DNA of 32,747 nucleotides from an uncultured Pseudogracilibacillus sp. (GTDB lineage Bacteria > Bacillota > Bacilli > Bacillales > Amphibacillaceae), in NCBI GenBank assembly GCA_937974845.1, contig CALJVC010000131.1, positions 1 to 32,747 of the forward strand, in the 5' to 3' direction. The notes beneath the pieces were generated by a model. It was given only the letters and a program-made list of their open reading frames with translations. It was not told where the DNA came from and ran no database searches. The stretch's first letter is position 1. The number at the start of each line of letters is the position of its first letter. Made by a program: the position numbers and the translations under genes. Positions 16,373 through 24,000 of this stretch are shown one piece after another.

Positions 16373-16753
16373 GTGAGTCGAGAACCGAATCGAGTCTATT
16401 CATTAAAATCAGAATATATGGAACGCTATGAACAGGAACAGAAGAGGAAACGTCGTCGAAAACGAGGCTTGCGCCGTCGTTTAATTGCAGCAGGGATTAC
16501 GATGTTACTTATTACGGCCTTCGTGACACACTACCATATCGAACAACGTACGGTTTACTCCGAAAAAAGTCAGCAATTAGAAACGTTACAGTCCGAATTA
16601 GAAGAGCTAGAAAAAGTAGAAGCTGAGCTATTGGAGGAAATTGAACTGTTGAAAGATGAATCCTATATTTTAGATATCGCACGGACGAATTATTTCCTAT
16701 CTAAAAAAGGAGAGCTTATTTTCCAAGTGGAAGATGTCGACAGCTCATATTGA
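16373..16753 (+). CDS. divIC: DivIC, FtsB-like cell division protein
   Basis: DivIC joins FtsL and DivIB in the divisome and is needed for both vegetative and sporulation septa. The 126-residue protein has a very basic cytoplasmic N-terminus (residues 24-36), one membrane helix at about 37-53, and an extracytoplasmic coiled coil (about 61-100) rich in Glu and Leu, then DIARTNYFLSKKGELIFQV, the conserved FtsB/DivIC end. The start is GTG 16373 with GTGGAGGAGGT (16354-16364) upstream, partly inside yabQ. The next promoter overlaps its stop codon, separating it from yabR. Confidence 0.95.
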   Translation: MSREPNRVYSLKSEYMERYEQEQKRKRRRKRGLRRRLIAAGITMLLITAFVTHYHIEQRTVYSEKSQQLETLQSELEELEKVEAELLEEIELLKDESYILDIARTNYFLSKKGELIFQVEDVDSSY

Positions 16754-16777
16754 CAATTTTTATAAAATTTGTATACT
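16750..16777 (+). promoter_or_regulatory. Sigma-A promoter of yabR
   Basis: TTGACA (16750-16755) matches the consensus -35 exactly and overlaps the divIC stop. After 16 bp comes TATACT (16772-16777). It gives yabR vegetative expression independent of the genes upstream. Confidence 0.8.
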
Positions 16778-16825
16778 ATAGATTAAGTAAATTATTTATA
16801 AATCTCAAGGAGGACCATTTTTTTT

Positions 16826-17209
16826 ATGTCAATTGAAGTAGGCAGCAAGTTGAAAGGAAAAGTCACTGGAATCACTAATTTTGGAGCGTTCGTCGAGTTG
16901 AAAAAAGGCACGACTGGACTTGTCCACATTAGTGAAGTAGCTGACAATTATGTGAAGGATATTAACGATCATCTTGCTGTAGGTGATGAAATTCAAGTAA
17001 AGGTTATTAATGTTCAAGAAGACGGAAAAATCGGCTTATCAATTAAGAGGGCAAAAGATCCGGAGGAAAGAAGAAAGAGTGCGAAAGAAAGACAGGAGAG
17101 TTTCGACACATTGATGAACCGCTTCTTAAGAGATTCCGAAGATCGACTTGCCTCATTGAAGAGACATACGGAATCCCGTCGAGGTGGCCGAGGTGCTAAA
17201 CGAGGCTAA
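16826..17209 (+). CDS. yabR: YabR, S1-domain RNA-binding protein
   Basis: Single S1 domain protein of 127 residues, resembling the C-terminal domain of polynucleotide phosphorylase and general stress protein 13. The S1 fold covers about residues 5-75 (GSKLKGKVTGITNFGAFVEL, GLVHISEVAD, then IGLSIKRAK). The rest is a charged tail ending in an Arg/Gly-rich patch (ESRRGGRGAKRG), likely to contact RNA. The RNA target is unknown. ATG 16826 has AAGGAGGA (16807-16814) upstream. It has its own sigma-A promoter and a terminator that also serves the opposing tRNA gene. Confidence 0.93.
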   Translation: MSIEVGSKLKGKVTGITNFGAFVELKKGTTGLVHISEVADNYVKDINDHLAVGDEIQVKVINVQEDGKIGLSIKRAKDPEERRKSAKERQESFDTLMNRFLRDSEDRLASLKRHTESRRGGRGAKRG

Positions 17210-17264
17210 CATTTGCTGTCTATACGAAGTGAATACGATGAACATACGCATATAAGATAAAAAT

Positions 17265-17291
17265 AAACTCCCTTAAGTTGAGGGAGTTTTT
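17265..17291. terminator. Bidirectional terminator between yabR and tRNA-Met
   Basis: AAACTCCCT (17265-17273) pairs with AGGGAGTTT (17281-17289). On the + strand TTTTTT ends the yabR transcript. On the - strand the stem is followed by ATTTTTATC, ending the tRNA transcript. Confidence 0.85.
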
Positions 17292-17344
17292 TGTTTGCTT
17301 AAAAGCTATATTAACAGAAAATTCAGATTATTTTGGGCAAAAAA

Positions 17345-17418
17345 TAGCGGCGGAGGGAATCGAACCCCCAACCTTTCGGGTATGAACCGAACGCTCTCGC
17401 CAGTTGAGCTACACCGCC
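17345..17418 (-). tRNA. tRNA-Met (CAT), elongator type
   Basis: Read on the - strand, a complete 74-nt cloverleaf starts GGCGGTGTAGCTC. The anticodon stem TTCGG/CCGAA holds the loop TTCATAC, anticodon CAT. The T arm is GGGGG-TTCGATT-CCCTC and the acceptor 3' side CGCCGCT with A73. It closely resembles B. subtilis elongator tRNA-Met as I remember it. The first pair is G-U rather than the C-A mismatch of an initiator, and the sequence does not look like the lysidine-modified Ile tRNA. The gene does not encode CCA (TATTTT follows), so the end must be added by CCA-adding enzyme. It stands alone, opposite to all neighbours, between yabR and spoIIE. Confidence 0.95.
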
Positions 17419-17435
17419 AGATGACGACAAAAAAT

Positions 17436-17464
17436 ATATTACATGAAAAATATCTGCTTGTCAA
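17436..17464 (-). promoter_or_regulatory. Sigma-A promoter of tRNA-Met
   Basis: On the - strand TTGACA (17464-17459), 17 bp and TAATAT (17441-17436). The start site should fall about 10 bases before the mature tRNA. This is a near-consensus strong promoter. Confidence 0.88.
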
Positions 17465-17560
17465 CTATAAGTATCCTGACCTAGAAAATTAAAATAGTTT
17501 TCTTATTTTTCCCGAAGAACTTTCCTTCCTTGATAGAAAAATTACATAAAATGATCCTTC

Positions 17561-17567
17561 TTCGACA
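17561..17567 (+). promoter_or_regulatory. 0A box upstream of spoIIE
   Basis: TTCGACA is an exact Spo0A binding box, about 85 bp upstream of the spoIIE -35. Confidence 0.7.
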
Positions 17568-17620
17568 GAAGAGAAGTCTTTTCCCAAGAAAGAAGCAAAT
17601 ATAACGTTTCTTAAGATTTA

Positions 17621-17627
17621 CGTCGAA
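17621..17627 (-). promoter_or_regulatory. Second 0A-like box upstream of spoIIE
   Basis: CGTCGAA differs from the reverse-strand 0A box TGTCGAA at one base. It lies about 25 bp upstream of the -35 and in the loop of a 7-bp AAGATTT/AAATCTT inverted repeat (17613-17632). A weaker match TGACAAA (17654-17660) overlaps the -35 itself. Confidence 0.55.
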
Positions 17628-17652
17628 ATCTTTTTTCTTCTATAACGGAAAT

Positions 17653-17685
17653 ATGACAAAATACAAAGCTCGTCTATGCTTTAAT
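17653..17685 (+). promoter_or_regulatory. spoIIE promoter with 21-bp spacer
   Basis: ATGACA (17653-17658) and TTTAAT (17680-17685) each match five of six sigma-A positions, but stand 21 bp apart. B. subtilis spoIIE is known for a sigma-A promoter with this abnormal spacing, used only with Spo0A~P. The combination with upstream 0A boxes makes the assignment credible. Confidence 0.7.
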
Positions 17686-17737
17686 GAGACATGCAACCTT
17701 TCATTAGTAGTCGTAAAAATAGAAGGAGGATGTCAAC

Positions 17738-20161
17738 GTGGGAGCAGTTGTCAATGTCCGTAATCGTCTACAGGAAAAGCAGACGAGCCTTGTAGTAAAA
17801 GTAGTAGAAGGCTTACGCTATTTGTTTATAGAAAAGCAGTTCTTGTTCATGTTAATTGGTCTTTTATTGGGGCGGGCGGTTATTTTATATGAGATTTCGC
17901 CCTTTGCCTTAGTTTTTTTAGCGACGGCTACCTTGTTTAAGCAGCAAAGATTGTTTACGATGACGGTTTTCGTTTTCATCGGCGCATGGACCTATACGGT
18001 GGAGCACGGTGTGTATGTTACTTTAGCGTCGGTGACTTTCTATATTCTTTACTACCTTTTACAAGAAAGGATGAAGGTGACCGTCTTGATGACGATCGTC
18101 TTTATTGCCTCAGTAAGTTCCCGGCTTTTTCTTTACTCTTTTTTTGGAAAATTATCCCTTTACGAATGGTCGCATATGTTCGTTGAGGGAGTCTTAGCGG
18201 TGATTTTATTATTAATTTTTATGCAAAGTGTTCCTTTACTATTCCAATCTTATTATCAACCAAAGCTAAAAAACGAAGAATTAATCTGTTTGATTATCTT
18301 ATTTTCTTCCATTCTTACAGGCTTAATCGGTTGGGAGCTGTACGGTTTATCAATCGAACATATATTGTCCCGCTACATCGTGTTAGTACTAGCCTTAGCT
18401 GGCGGGGCAGCAATTGGCTCGACTGTGGGTGTTGTCGGAGGGCTTATTTTATCACTGGCAAATATTAGTAACCTCTACCAAATGAGTTTGCTTGCTTTTT
18501 CCGGCTTGTTAGGTGGCTTGTTAAAAGAGGGTAAAAAGCTTGGAGTATCCTTCGGCTTACTTGTTGGTTCTGTCCTCGTAAGCTTATACGGAGATGCGTC
18601 CTCTTTTATGTTTACAATCCTCGAGTCTGTTATCGCAATCGCCCTTCTTTATCTTACACCGATGCGTTTGGTGGAACGATTAGCGAGTTACGTTCCGGGA
18701 ACATCCGAGTATTCTGAGGAGGAGAAGAAGTACTTGCAAAAAATGCGAAAGGTTACAGCCGAGCGGGTCGAACAGTTTTCAGATATGTTCGCCGCCCTTT
18801 CGAAAAGTTTTATGAAGCAGGAACAGGAATTTCAGGCCGATCAATCGATTGAAACGGACTACTATTTAAGTAATGTTACAGAAAAAATTTGCCAGCAATG
18901 TTTTATGAAAAAGCGCTGTTGGCAAAAGGAGTTTGATACGACGTACAATCTATTAGAGGAAACTAAGGAACGCCTCATTGATCAAGACCAACTAGAACCA
19001 TCGCTTATGCAACAATTAAAAAAACGTTGCGTCAAGCATGATCAACTCCTAGATGTGATGTCGGATGAAATTGTCATCCTAAAAATGAATAAGCAACTTA
19101 AAGACCAAATGGATGAAAGTAAAAAACTTGTTGCCGAGCAGTTACAAGGGGTCTCTGATGTAATGGATCATTTCGCTAAGGAGATTGTCAAAGAGCGGAA
19201 ACGACATGAAAATCAAGAAATACAAATTATTCGCGCCCTTAAACGGATGCATATTCCAATTGAAAAAATAGATATTTATAGTTTAGAGAAGGGAAATATT
19301 GATATTGAGGTTCAAGTCCTTTTTTCTACCTATCATGGGGAAGGACCAAAATTGATGGCACCGGTTTTATCGGACATTTTAAAAGAAACAATCGTGGTTA
19401 AAGAGGAGTATATTTCCGAGATTCCTCATACTCCCTCGACCCTTGTGTTTCAATCGGCGAAAATGTTTGAGGTTGAGACCGGTATCGCTACGGTAGCAAA
19501 GGGAGGCGGTCTCATATCAGGGGATTCCTATGCGATTACTGATGTAAGTAGTGGGAAGCTCGCTTTAGCAATTAGCGACGGAATGGGAAATGGGAAGCGG
19601 GCAAGGGAGGAAAGTATGGAAACCCTGCGCTTATTAAAGAAGATGCTACGTTCAGGTATTTCGGAACAAGTAGCTATTCGTTCGATTAATTCGGTTCTTT
19701 CTTTGCGGACGCGGGAGGAGATTTTTGCGACGCTCGATTTGGCCTTAATTAATTTACACAATGCCCACGTTCGTTTTTTAAAAATAGGTTCTGCCCCCAG
19801 CTTTATTAAACGAGGTAACGAAGTGCTTCAACTTGAAGCTAGTAATATCCCTATCGGCATAATTGACTTTGTTTCTTTAGATTACGTTGAGGAAACATTA
19901 CAGCATGGAGATATATTGATTATGATGAGTGATGGTGTCTATGAAGGCCCGACATTTATTAAAAATGAGGCCCTGTGGTTGAAGAGGAAGATCCAACAAA
20001 TCGATACGCGGGAGCCTCAAGAAATTGCCGATCTATTATTAGAAGAAGTAATTCGAAGTAATAATCAGCATATTCGCGACGACATGACGATTATTGTCGC
20101 AGAAATAAGGAAAATGAAACCGAAGTGGGCGACGATTCCTGCTCCTATATCCCAGGTATAG
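17738..20161 (+). CDS. spoIIE: SpoIIE, stage II sporulation serine phosphatase
   Basis: SpoIIE sits at the polar septum, helps FtsZ relocate, and dephosphorylates SpoIIAA~P to activate sigma-F in the forespore. The 807-residue protein (827 in B. subtilis) has about ten membrane helices in the first ~320 residues. A central regulatory region follows, with the conserved Cys cluster CQQCFMKKRC. The C-terminal PP2C phosphatase shows GGGLISGDSY (near 588-597), metal ligand DGMGNG at 614-619, and DGVYEG at 732-737. The start is GTG 17738 with AGAAGGAGGA eight bases upstream; an ATG at 17730 is out of frame. It is preceded by a Spo0A-type promoter. yabS follows after 60 bp. Confidence 0.98.
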   Translation: MGAVVNVRNRLQEKQTSLVVKVVEGLRYLFIEKQFLFMLIGLLLGRAVILYEISPFALVFLATATLFKQQRLFTMTVFVFIGAWTYTVEHGVYVTLASVTFYILYYLLQERMKVTVLMTIVFIASVSSRLFLYSFFGKLSLYEWSHMFVEGVLAVILLLIFMQSVPLLFQSYYQPKLKNEELICLIILFSSILTGLIGWELYGLSIEHILSRYIVLVLALAGGAAIGSTVGVVGGLILSLANISNLYQMSLLAFSGLLGGLLKEGKKLGVSFGLLVGSVLVSLYGDASSFMFTILESVIAIALLYLTPMRLVERLASYVPGTSEYSEEEKKYLQKMRKVTAERVEQFSDMFAALSKSFMKQEQEFQADQSIETDYYLSNVTEKICQQCFMKKRCWQKEFDTTYNLLEETKERLIDQDQLEPSLMQQLKKRCVKHDQLLDVMSDEIVILKMNKQLKDQMDESKKLVAEQLQGVSDVMDHFAKEIVKERKRHENQEIQIIRALKRMHIPIEKIDIYSLEKGNIDIEVQVLFSTYHGEGPKLMAPVLSDILKETIVVKEEYISEIPHTPSTLVFQSAKMFEVETGIATVAKGGGLISGDSYAITDVSSGKLALAISDGMGNGKRAREESMETLRLLKKMLRSGISEQVAIRSINSVLSLRTREEIFATLDLALINLHNAHVRFLKIGSAPSFIKRGNEVLQLEASNIPIGIIDFVSLDYVEETLQHGDILIMMSDGVYEGPTFIKNEALWLKRKIQQIDTREPQEIADLLLEEVIRSNNQHIRDDMTIIVAEIRKMKPKWATIPAPISQV

Positions 20162-20185
20162 AGCTACCTATTTTTGGTTACGACT
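20156..20185 (+). promoter_or_regulatory. Possible sigma-F promoter of yabST
   Basis: GTATA (20156-20160) overlaps the spoIIE stop. Exactly 15 bp later GGTTACGACT (20176-20185) keeps the GG and A of the sigma-F -10 but misses two other positions. Weak alone; plausible because I recall yabT as forespore-expressed in B. subtilis. Confidence 0.35.
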
Positions 20186-20206
20186 ATAGATAGAGAAGCT
20201 ATAGTC
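20182..20206 (+). other. Inverted repeat at the yabS ribosome site
   Basis: GACTATAG (20182-20189) and CTATAGTC (20199-20206) are perfect 8-bp complements around a 9-base loop, ending one base before the AGGAGGT of yabS. There is no T run, so it is not an intrinsic terminator. Confidence 0.6.
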
Positions 20207-20221
20207 TAGGAGGTATCGTCA

Positions 20222-20947
20222 ATGGAAGCAGGAACGATTCGACAAGTGTTGTTGATTACCGATGGAGGCTCCAATAGTGGGGAAGACCCTGTGGTGAGTG
20301 CCCGTCGCTTATGGAAGGCCGGTATTACCGTAAATGTGATTGGAATTGTAGACCGTCACCATCAGGAGCAGGCTCATTTTAATGAAATTGAAGCAATTGC
20401 TCGGGAGGGTGGTGGCGTGAGTCAAATCGTTTATGAGGAAGATTTATCCGAAACGGTTCAAACTGTGACCGTACAAGCGATGTCGCAAACGATTCAAGGT
20501 ATTGTGAATAAAGAGTTAACGCAAATTTTCGGTACGGAAACTCAGTTAGAAGACATCGCTCCAGAGGAACGGGCTGAAGTGGTCGAGCTTGTAGAAGAAA
20601 TGGGGGAGACGGTCAATTTAGAGGTGTTAATTTTAGTGGATACGAGTGCAAGCATGCATCATAAACTTCCGACAGTAAAAGAAGCCCTTCTTGATCTTTC
20701 CTATAATCTACAAGCTCGAAAGGGGGAAAATCAATTTGCTATTTTTCAATATCCCCACCAGCAACAAATTATAAGTCCAGTAGCTCCTTGGACGAAGGAG
20801 TTGCAGTCGATGTCGGTGATCTTTCCTAAATTGCAATTAGGGGGGATGACGCCGACTGGTCCGGCGTTAACAGAGGCTTTAAAACAGTTTTCCCATCGAC
20901 AACTAGAAGGCAGGGTAACGGATGTATACGACAGCGAAGAGATCTAG
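20222..20947 (+). CDS. yabS: YabS, von Willebrand factor A-like protein
   Basis: Predicted soluble protein of 241 residues with von Willebrand A character; function unknown. A MIDAS-type DTSAS lies at residues 140-144, followed by a GGMTPTGPAL segment. An N-terminal segment with TDGGSNSGEDP (13-23) and GITVNVIGIVDR resembles the second half of a vWA fold. The order of motifs is thus permuted: the TDG segment comes before the DxSxS segment. ATG 20222 has AGGAGGT seven bases upstream, with an in-frame stop just before, so the frame is not obviously truncated. It lies between spoIIE and the kinase yabT, and overlaps yabT by 26 bp, implying coupled expression. Confidence 0.88.
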   Translation: MEAGTIRQVLLITDGGSNSGEDPVVSARRLWKAGITVNVIGIVDRHHQEQAHFNEIEAIAREGGGVSQIVYEEDLSETVQTVTVQAMSQTIQGIVNKELTQIFGTETQLEDIAPEERAEVVELVEEMGETVNLEVLILVDTSASMHHKLPTVKEALLDLSYNLQARKGENQFAIFQYPHQQQIISPVAPWTKELQSMSVIFPKLQLGGMTPTGPALTEALKQFSHRQLEGRVTDVYDSEEI

Positions 20948-21842
20948 TTCCCTTTTAAAAAAAGGAACAAAAATTCAAGGTCGTTGGCATAAGCACACCT
21001 ATCGGGTAATTAAAAAGCTAGGGTCAGGTACCGTCGGCGTAGTATATCTCTGTCAACATCAAGGAAAACAGGTAGCCCTTAAATTGAGTGAACAGGCTTT
21101 TAATATGATGAAAGAAGTCGAAATGTTGAGGTTACTCGAGCGAGGTAAGGTCCAAGACCGGGGTCTTGGACCTTATTTACTTGATGTAGATGATTGGCAG
21201 TTATCCTCTGGTCGGAGCCTTTCTTTTTATGTCATGGAATACATTCAGGGAATGAGTTTAGAACAGTTTGTTCGTCGTGAGGGCTTTCAAGGTCTTCGTA
21301 CCGTTTTTTTTCAACTTCTAGATCAACTAGAAGAGCTCCACCGTCTCGGGTATGTTTTCGGGGATTTGAAAAGCGAAAATATTATCGTGACGACTAACCC
21401 AAACCGTGTTCGTTTAATCGATGTAGGGGGCGTGGTGCAAATCGGTCGTTCTGTGAAGGAGTATACTGCCTTTTATGATCGGGCCTACTGGCGTCTTGGC
21501 CAGCGGATTGCGGAACCTAGCTATGATTTATTTGCTTTAAGTATGGTGATCTTGGCCATCTTTTATCCGAAGAAATTTCCTCGCAAAGAACCTAGCCTAC
21601 CCTATCTTCGTCGACGAATCATACAGGTAAAACCGTTACATGTTTTTATGCCAGTATTATTGCAAGCCTTGTCGGGGAACTATAAGACCGTGTCGGCGAT
21701 GCGTAAGGAGTTAATACGACGTTTAACTTTTTTAGAGCAAAGGGCAAGTAAGGCAAGCCCTTCTGGAAAGGAATTTTTTCTCTTACTTAGTGGTGCTAGC
21801 CTTATGCAAGGGATGATATATGTTTTGATGAAATTTTTTTAG
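20922..21842 (+). CDS. yabT: YabT, Hanks-type Ser/Thr protein kinase
   Basis: Membrane-anchored serine/threonine kinase. In B. subtilis YabT acts in sporulation, binds DNA and phosphorylates RecA. The 306-residue protein has a glycine-rich loop GSGTVG (34-39), ATP-anchoring Lys54 in VALK, Glu65, and the catalytic loop GDLKSEN with Asp148, Lys150 and Asn153, where FGD replaces the usual HRD. Asp167 lies in DVG in place of DFG. A C-terminal hydrophobic segment (about 286-304) is the likely membrane anchor. There are no extracellular PASTA repeats, unlike PrkC. ATG 20922 lies inside the end of yabS. A strong terminator follows. Confidence 0.93.
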   Translation: MYTTAKRSSSLLKKGTKIQGRWHKHTYRVIKKLGSGTVGVVYLCQHQGKQVALKLSEQAFNMMKEVEMLRLLERGKVQDRGLGPYLLDVDDWQLSSGRSLSFYVMEYIQGMSLEQFVRREGFQGLRTVFFQLLDQLEELHRLGYVFGDLKSENIIVTTNPNRVRLIDVGGVVQIGRSVKEYTAFYDRAYWRLGQRIAEPSYDLFALSMVILAIFYPKKFPRKEPSLPYLRRRIIQVKPLHVFMPVLLQALSGNYKTVSAMRKELIRRLTFLEQRASKASPSGKEFFLLLSGASLMQGMIYVLMKFF

Positions 21843-21870
21843 ACAGTCGGTCGTTGGCCGACTGTCTTTT
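21841..21870 (+). terminator. Intrinsic terminator after yabT
   Basis: AGACAGTCGG (21841-21850) pairs with CCGACTGTCT (21858-21867), loop TCGTTGG, then Ts. It overlaps the end of the yabT stop codon. Confidence 0.9.
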
Positions 21871-21969
21871 TACAAGCAGATATTAAGGTGCTATTTCATA
21901 GGAAAATAGGTATAATAGATAGGTGAAATGAAGGCTGATGTCAAGAAGGGATGAGGAAAGAGGAGAAGG

Positions 21970-23352
21970 ATGGAATATAAGACGCTTCAATTTTTGAAAA
22001 AAGAGCAAATCGACTTACGTCAAAAAACAATCCTTGTCGCCGTATCAGGAGGACCTGATTCGGTCGCTCTACTTCACTTTTTAAAGACCTATCAAGAGAC
22101 CTGGCAAATGCGACTGATTCCGGTAACGATTAACCACCAATTACGAGAAGAAGCGGGAGAGGAAGTCGAGTATGTAGCTAGCCTAGCTAAAGCCTGGGGA
22201 CTTCCTTTTGTATCAAGGAAGATCGATGTTGTCGCCTATAAAGAAAAGGAGAGTCTCTCGGTTCAAATGGCGGCCCGCCATTTACGTTATGAAGCATTGG
22301 CCGAGGTAATGGAGGAGGAGAAGGCGGACTATGTAGCCTTCGGACACCATGGCGATGATCAGATTGAGACCTTGTTGATCGCCCTTTTACGTTCGACTAA
22401 CTTGCGGGGCCTTCGGGGGATCCCTGTCAAACGTCCCTTCCATCGTGGAGAAATTATCCGTCCGCTCCTTGGCGTCACTCGGGAAGATATCGAGCGTTAT
22501 TGTATTCGTCATTCTTTAGAGCCTAAGCACGATGCGAGTAACGATGACATGACCTATGTTCGTAACTATTTACGCAAGCAGGTCGTTCCCCTATTGAAAG
22601 AAAAAAACCTCCATTTAGATCGCACGGTACAACGTTTGACAGCGACCATACAGGAGGACGAAGCTTACTTACATAAGTTAGCCCAGGAAGAGTTTGAACG
22701 TATCGTTCGCAAAGAACCGAAGGAAAAAAAGCTTATTATAAAGCGACAGGATTTGCGTCATTTAGCTCCCTCTTTACAAAGAAGAATATATCGATTAACA
22801 TTAGGCTATCTATACGAAAAGACACTACCTCAGCTTAGCTATAATCACGAACAGTTATTTTTATCTTTACTCGATGAAGCAACCCAAAACCAGCAACTCC
22901 ATTTCCCAAAAGACTTAATTATAGAGGTTGTGTATGACAATCTTGAATTGTATTTCAAAAAGGAGGCCCAAGAAGCCTTCCATACCTATGTGTATGATAT
23001 ACCGGCTACCATCTCTTTACCCGGTGGAGCCGAGTTAGATATTACCGTAACGGATGAGAAAACTAAAGAAAAAGGACCCTTTGAATTTGTATGTGCTGCA
23101 TCGGAAGTGACCTTTCCCATACACATTCGCACCCGAAAACCTGGTGACCGCATGAGGTATCGAGGTTTAAATGGGAGTAAAAAGATCAAAGATATTTTGA
23201 TCGATGAAAAAGTCCCCCGTCAAAAACGGGATGAACAACTGCTTCTCGTCGATCATACGGGGCGCATTTTATGGTTGATTGGTGTAAGGAAAGGAGCAAC
23301 CTCCGTAGCTGAAAAAGATACAGGATACATATCGTTCATATATAAGAAATAA
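21970..23352 (+). CDS. tilS: tRNA(Ile)-lysidine synthase
   Basis: TilS adds lysine to C34 of the CAT-anticodon isoleucine tRNA, changing both decoding and charging. The 460-residue protein has the PP-loop SGGPDS at 26-31 and the N-terminal ATPase signatures INHQLREEA and FGHHGDDQIET. The C-terminal tRNA-recognition domains (about 240-460) carry IRTRKPGDRMR and, near the end, KIKDILIDEKVPR. ATG 21970 has a purine-rich GGAGAAGG immediately upstream. hprT starts 11 bases downstream, so the two are one operon, as in B. subtilis. A TATAAT at 21911-21916 may be the -10, but no good -35 pairs with it. Confidence 0.98.
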   Translation: MEYKTLQFLKKEQIDLRQKTILVAVSGGPDSVALLHFLKTYQETWQMRLIPVTINHQLREEAGEEVEYVASLAKAWGLPFVSRKIDVVAYKEKESLSVQMAARHLRYEALAEVMEEEKADYVAFGHHGDDQIETLLIALLRSTNLRGLRGIPVKRPFHRGEIIRPLLGVTREDIERYCIRHSLEPKHDASNDDMTYVRNYLRKQVVPLLKEKNLHLDRTVQRLTATIQEDEAYLHKLAQEEFERIVRKEPKEKKLIIKRQDLRHLAPSLQRRIYRLTLGYLYEKTLPQLSYNHEQLFLSLLDEATQNQQLHFPKDLIIEVVYDNLELYFKKEAQEAFHTYVYDIPATISLPGGAELDITVTDEKTKEKGPFEFVCAASEVTFPIHIRTRKPGDRMRYRGLNGSKKIKDILIDEKVPRQKRDEQLLLVDHTGRILWLIGVRKGATSVAEKDTGYISFIYKK

Positions 23353-23363
23353 GGAGGAGCTTC

Positions 23364-23909
23364 ATGCATAACGATATTGAAAAAGTCTTAATTACAGAGG
23401 AAGAAATTCAAGCAAAATGTGTAGAAATCGGTCGCGAACTTACAAAAGAATACAAGGATAAATTTCCTTTATTAATCGGGGTACTAAAGGGCGCTACTCC
23501 CTTTATGGCTGACTTATCGCGTTGTATCGATGCCCATGTAGAAATGGATTTTATGGCGGTCTCTAGTTATGGTAAACGTACGACCTCCTCTGGGGAAGTA
23601 CGAATTTTAAAGGATCTAGATGCGAAGGTTGAAGGTCGAGATGTCATTATTGTAGAAGATATTATTGACAGTGGCCTTACTTTAAGTTATCTCGTCGATT
23701 TATTTAAATATCGGCAGGCGAATTCTGTCAAAATCGTTACGCTTTTAGATAAGCCAGGGGGTAGAAATACAAAGATTGCGGCGGATATCGTTGGTTTTGA
23801 AGTACCGAATGAATTTGTCGTCGGTTACGGCTTAGATTATGCGGAAAAATATCGTAATTTACCTTATATCGGTATTTTGAAAAAAGAAGTCTATGATGAG
23901 GAAAAATAG
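23364..23909 (+). CDS. hprT: Hypoxanthine-guanine phosphoribosyltransferase
   Basis: It salvages hypoxanthine and guanine with PRPP to IMP and GMP. It has 181 residues (180 in B. subtilis). The signatures are IGVLKGATPFMADL, the flexible-loop region VSSYGKRTTSSGEV, the PRPP motif VIIVEDIIDSGLTL at about 94-107, TLLDKPGGR, and the purine-contacting FVVGYGLDYAEKYRNLPYIG. ATG 23364 follows AAGGAGGAG. In B. subtilis HprT and TilS form a complex that activates ftsH transcription; the same tilS-hprT-ftsH order is kept here. Confidence 0.98.
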   Translation: MHNDIEKVLITEEEIQAKCVEIGRELTKEYKDKFPLLIGVLKGATPFMADLSRCIDAHVEMDFMAVSSYGKRTTSSGEVRILKDLDAKVEGRDVIIVEDIIDSGLTLSYLVDLFKYRQANSVKIVTLLDKPGGRNTKIAADIVGFEVPNEFVVGYGLDYAEKYRNLPYIGILKKEVYDEEK

Positions 23910-23932
23910 ATATAATAAAGAAGAGTATTTAA

Positions 23933-23962
23933 TTGGAAACAGAGTTTTTAATATGGTACTAT
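23933..23962 (+). promoter_or_regulatory. Possible sigma-A promoter of ftsH
   Basis: TTGGAA (23933-23938), 18 bp, TACTAT (23957-23962). Each element matches four of six consensus bases. The 91-bp gap after hprT has no visible terminator, so readthrough is also likely. Confidence 0.3.
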
Positions 23963-24000
23963 GTATTGTAGCTTTCCCGCTTGTGGGAGGAGGTTTTTAG

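Noticed and set aside
17295..17492. A 65-codon + strand frame
   Set aside because: It runs antisense through the tRNA-Met gene and its promoter, and has no protein features.
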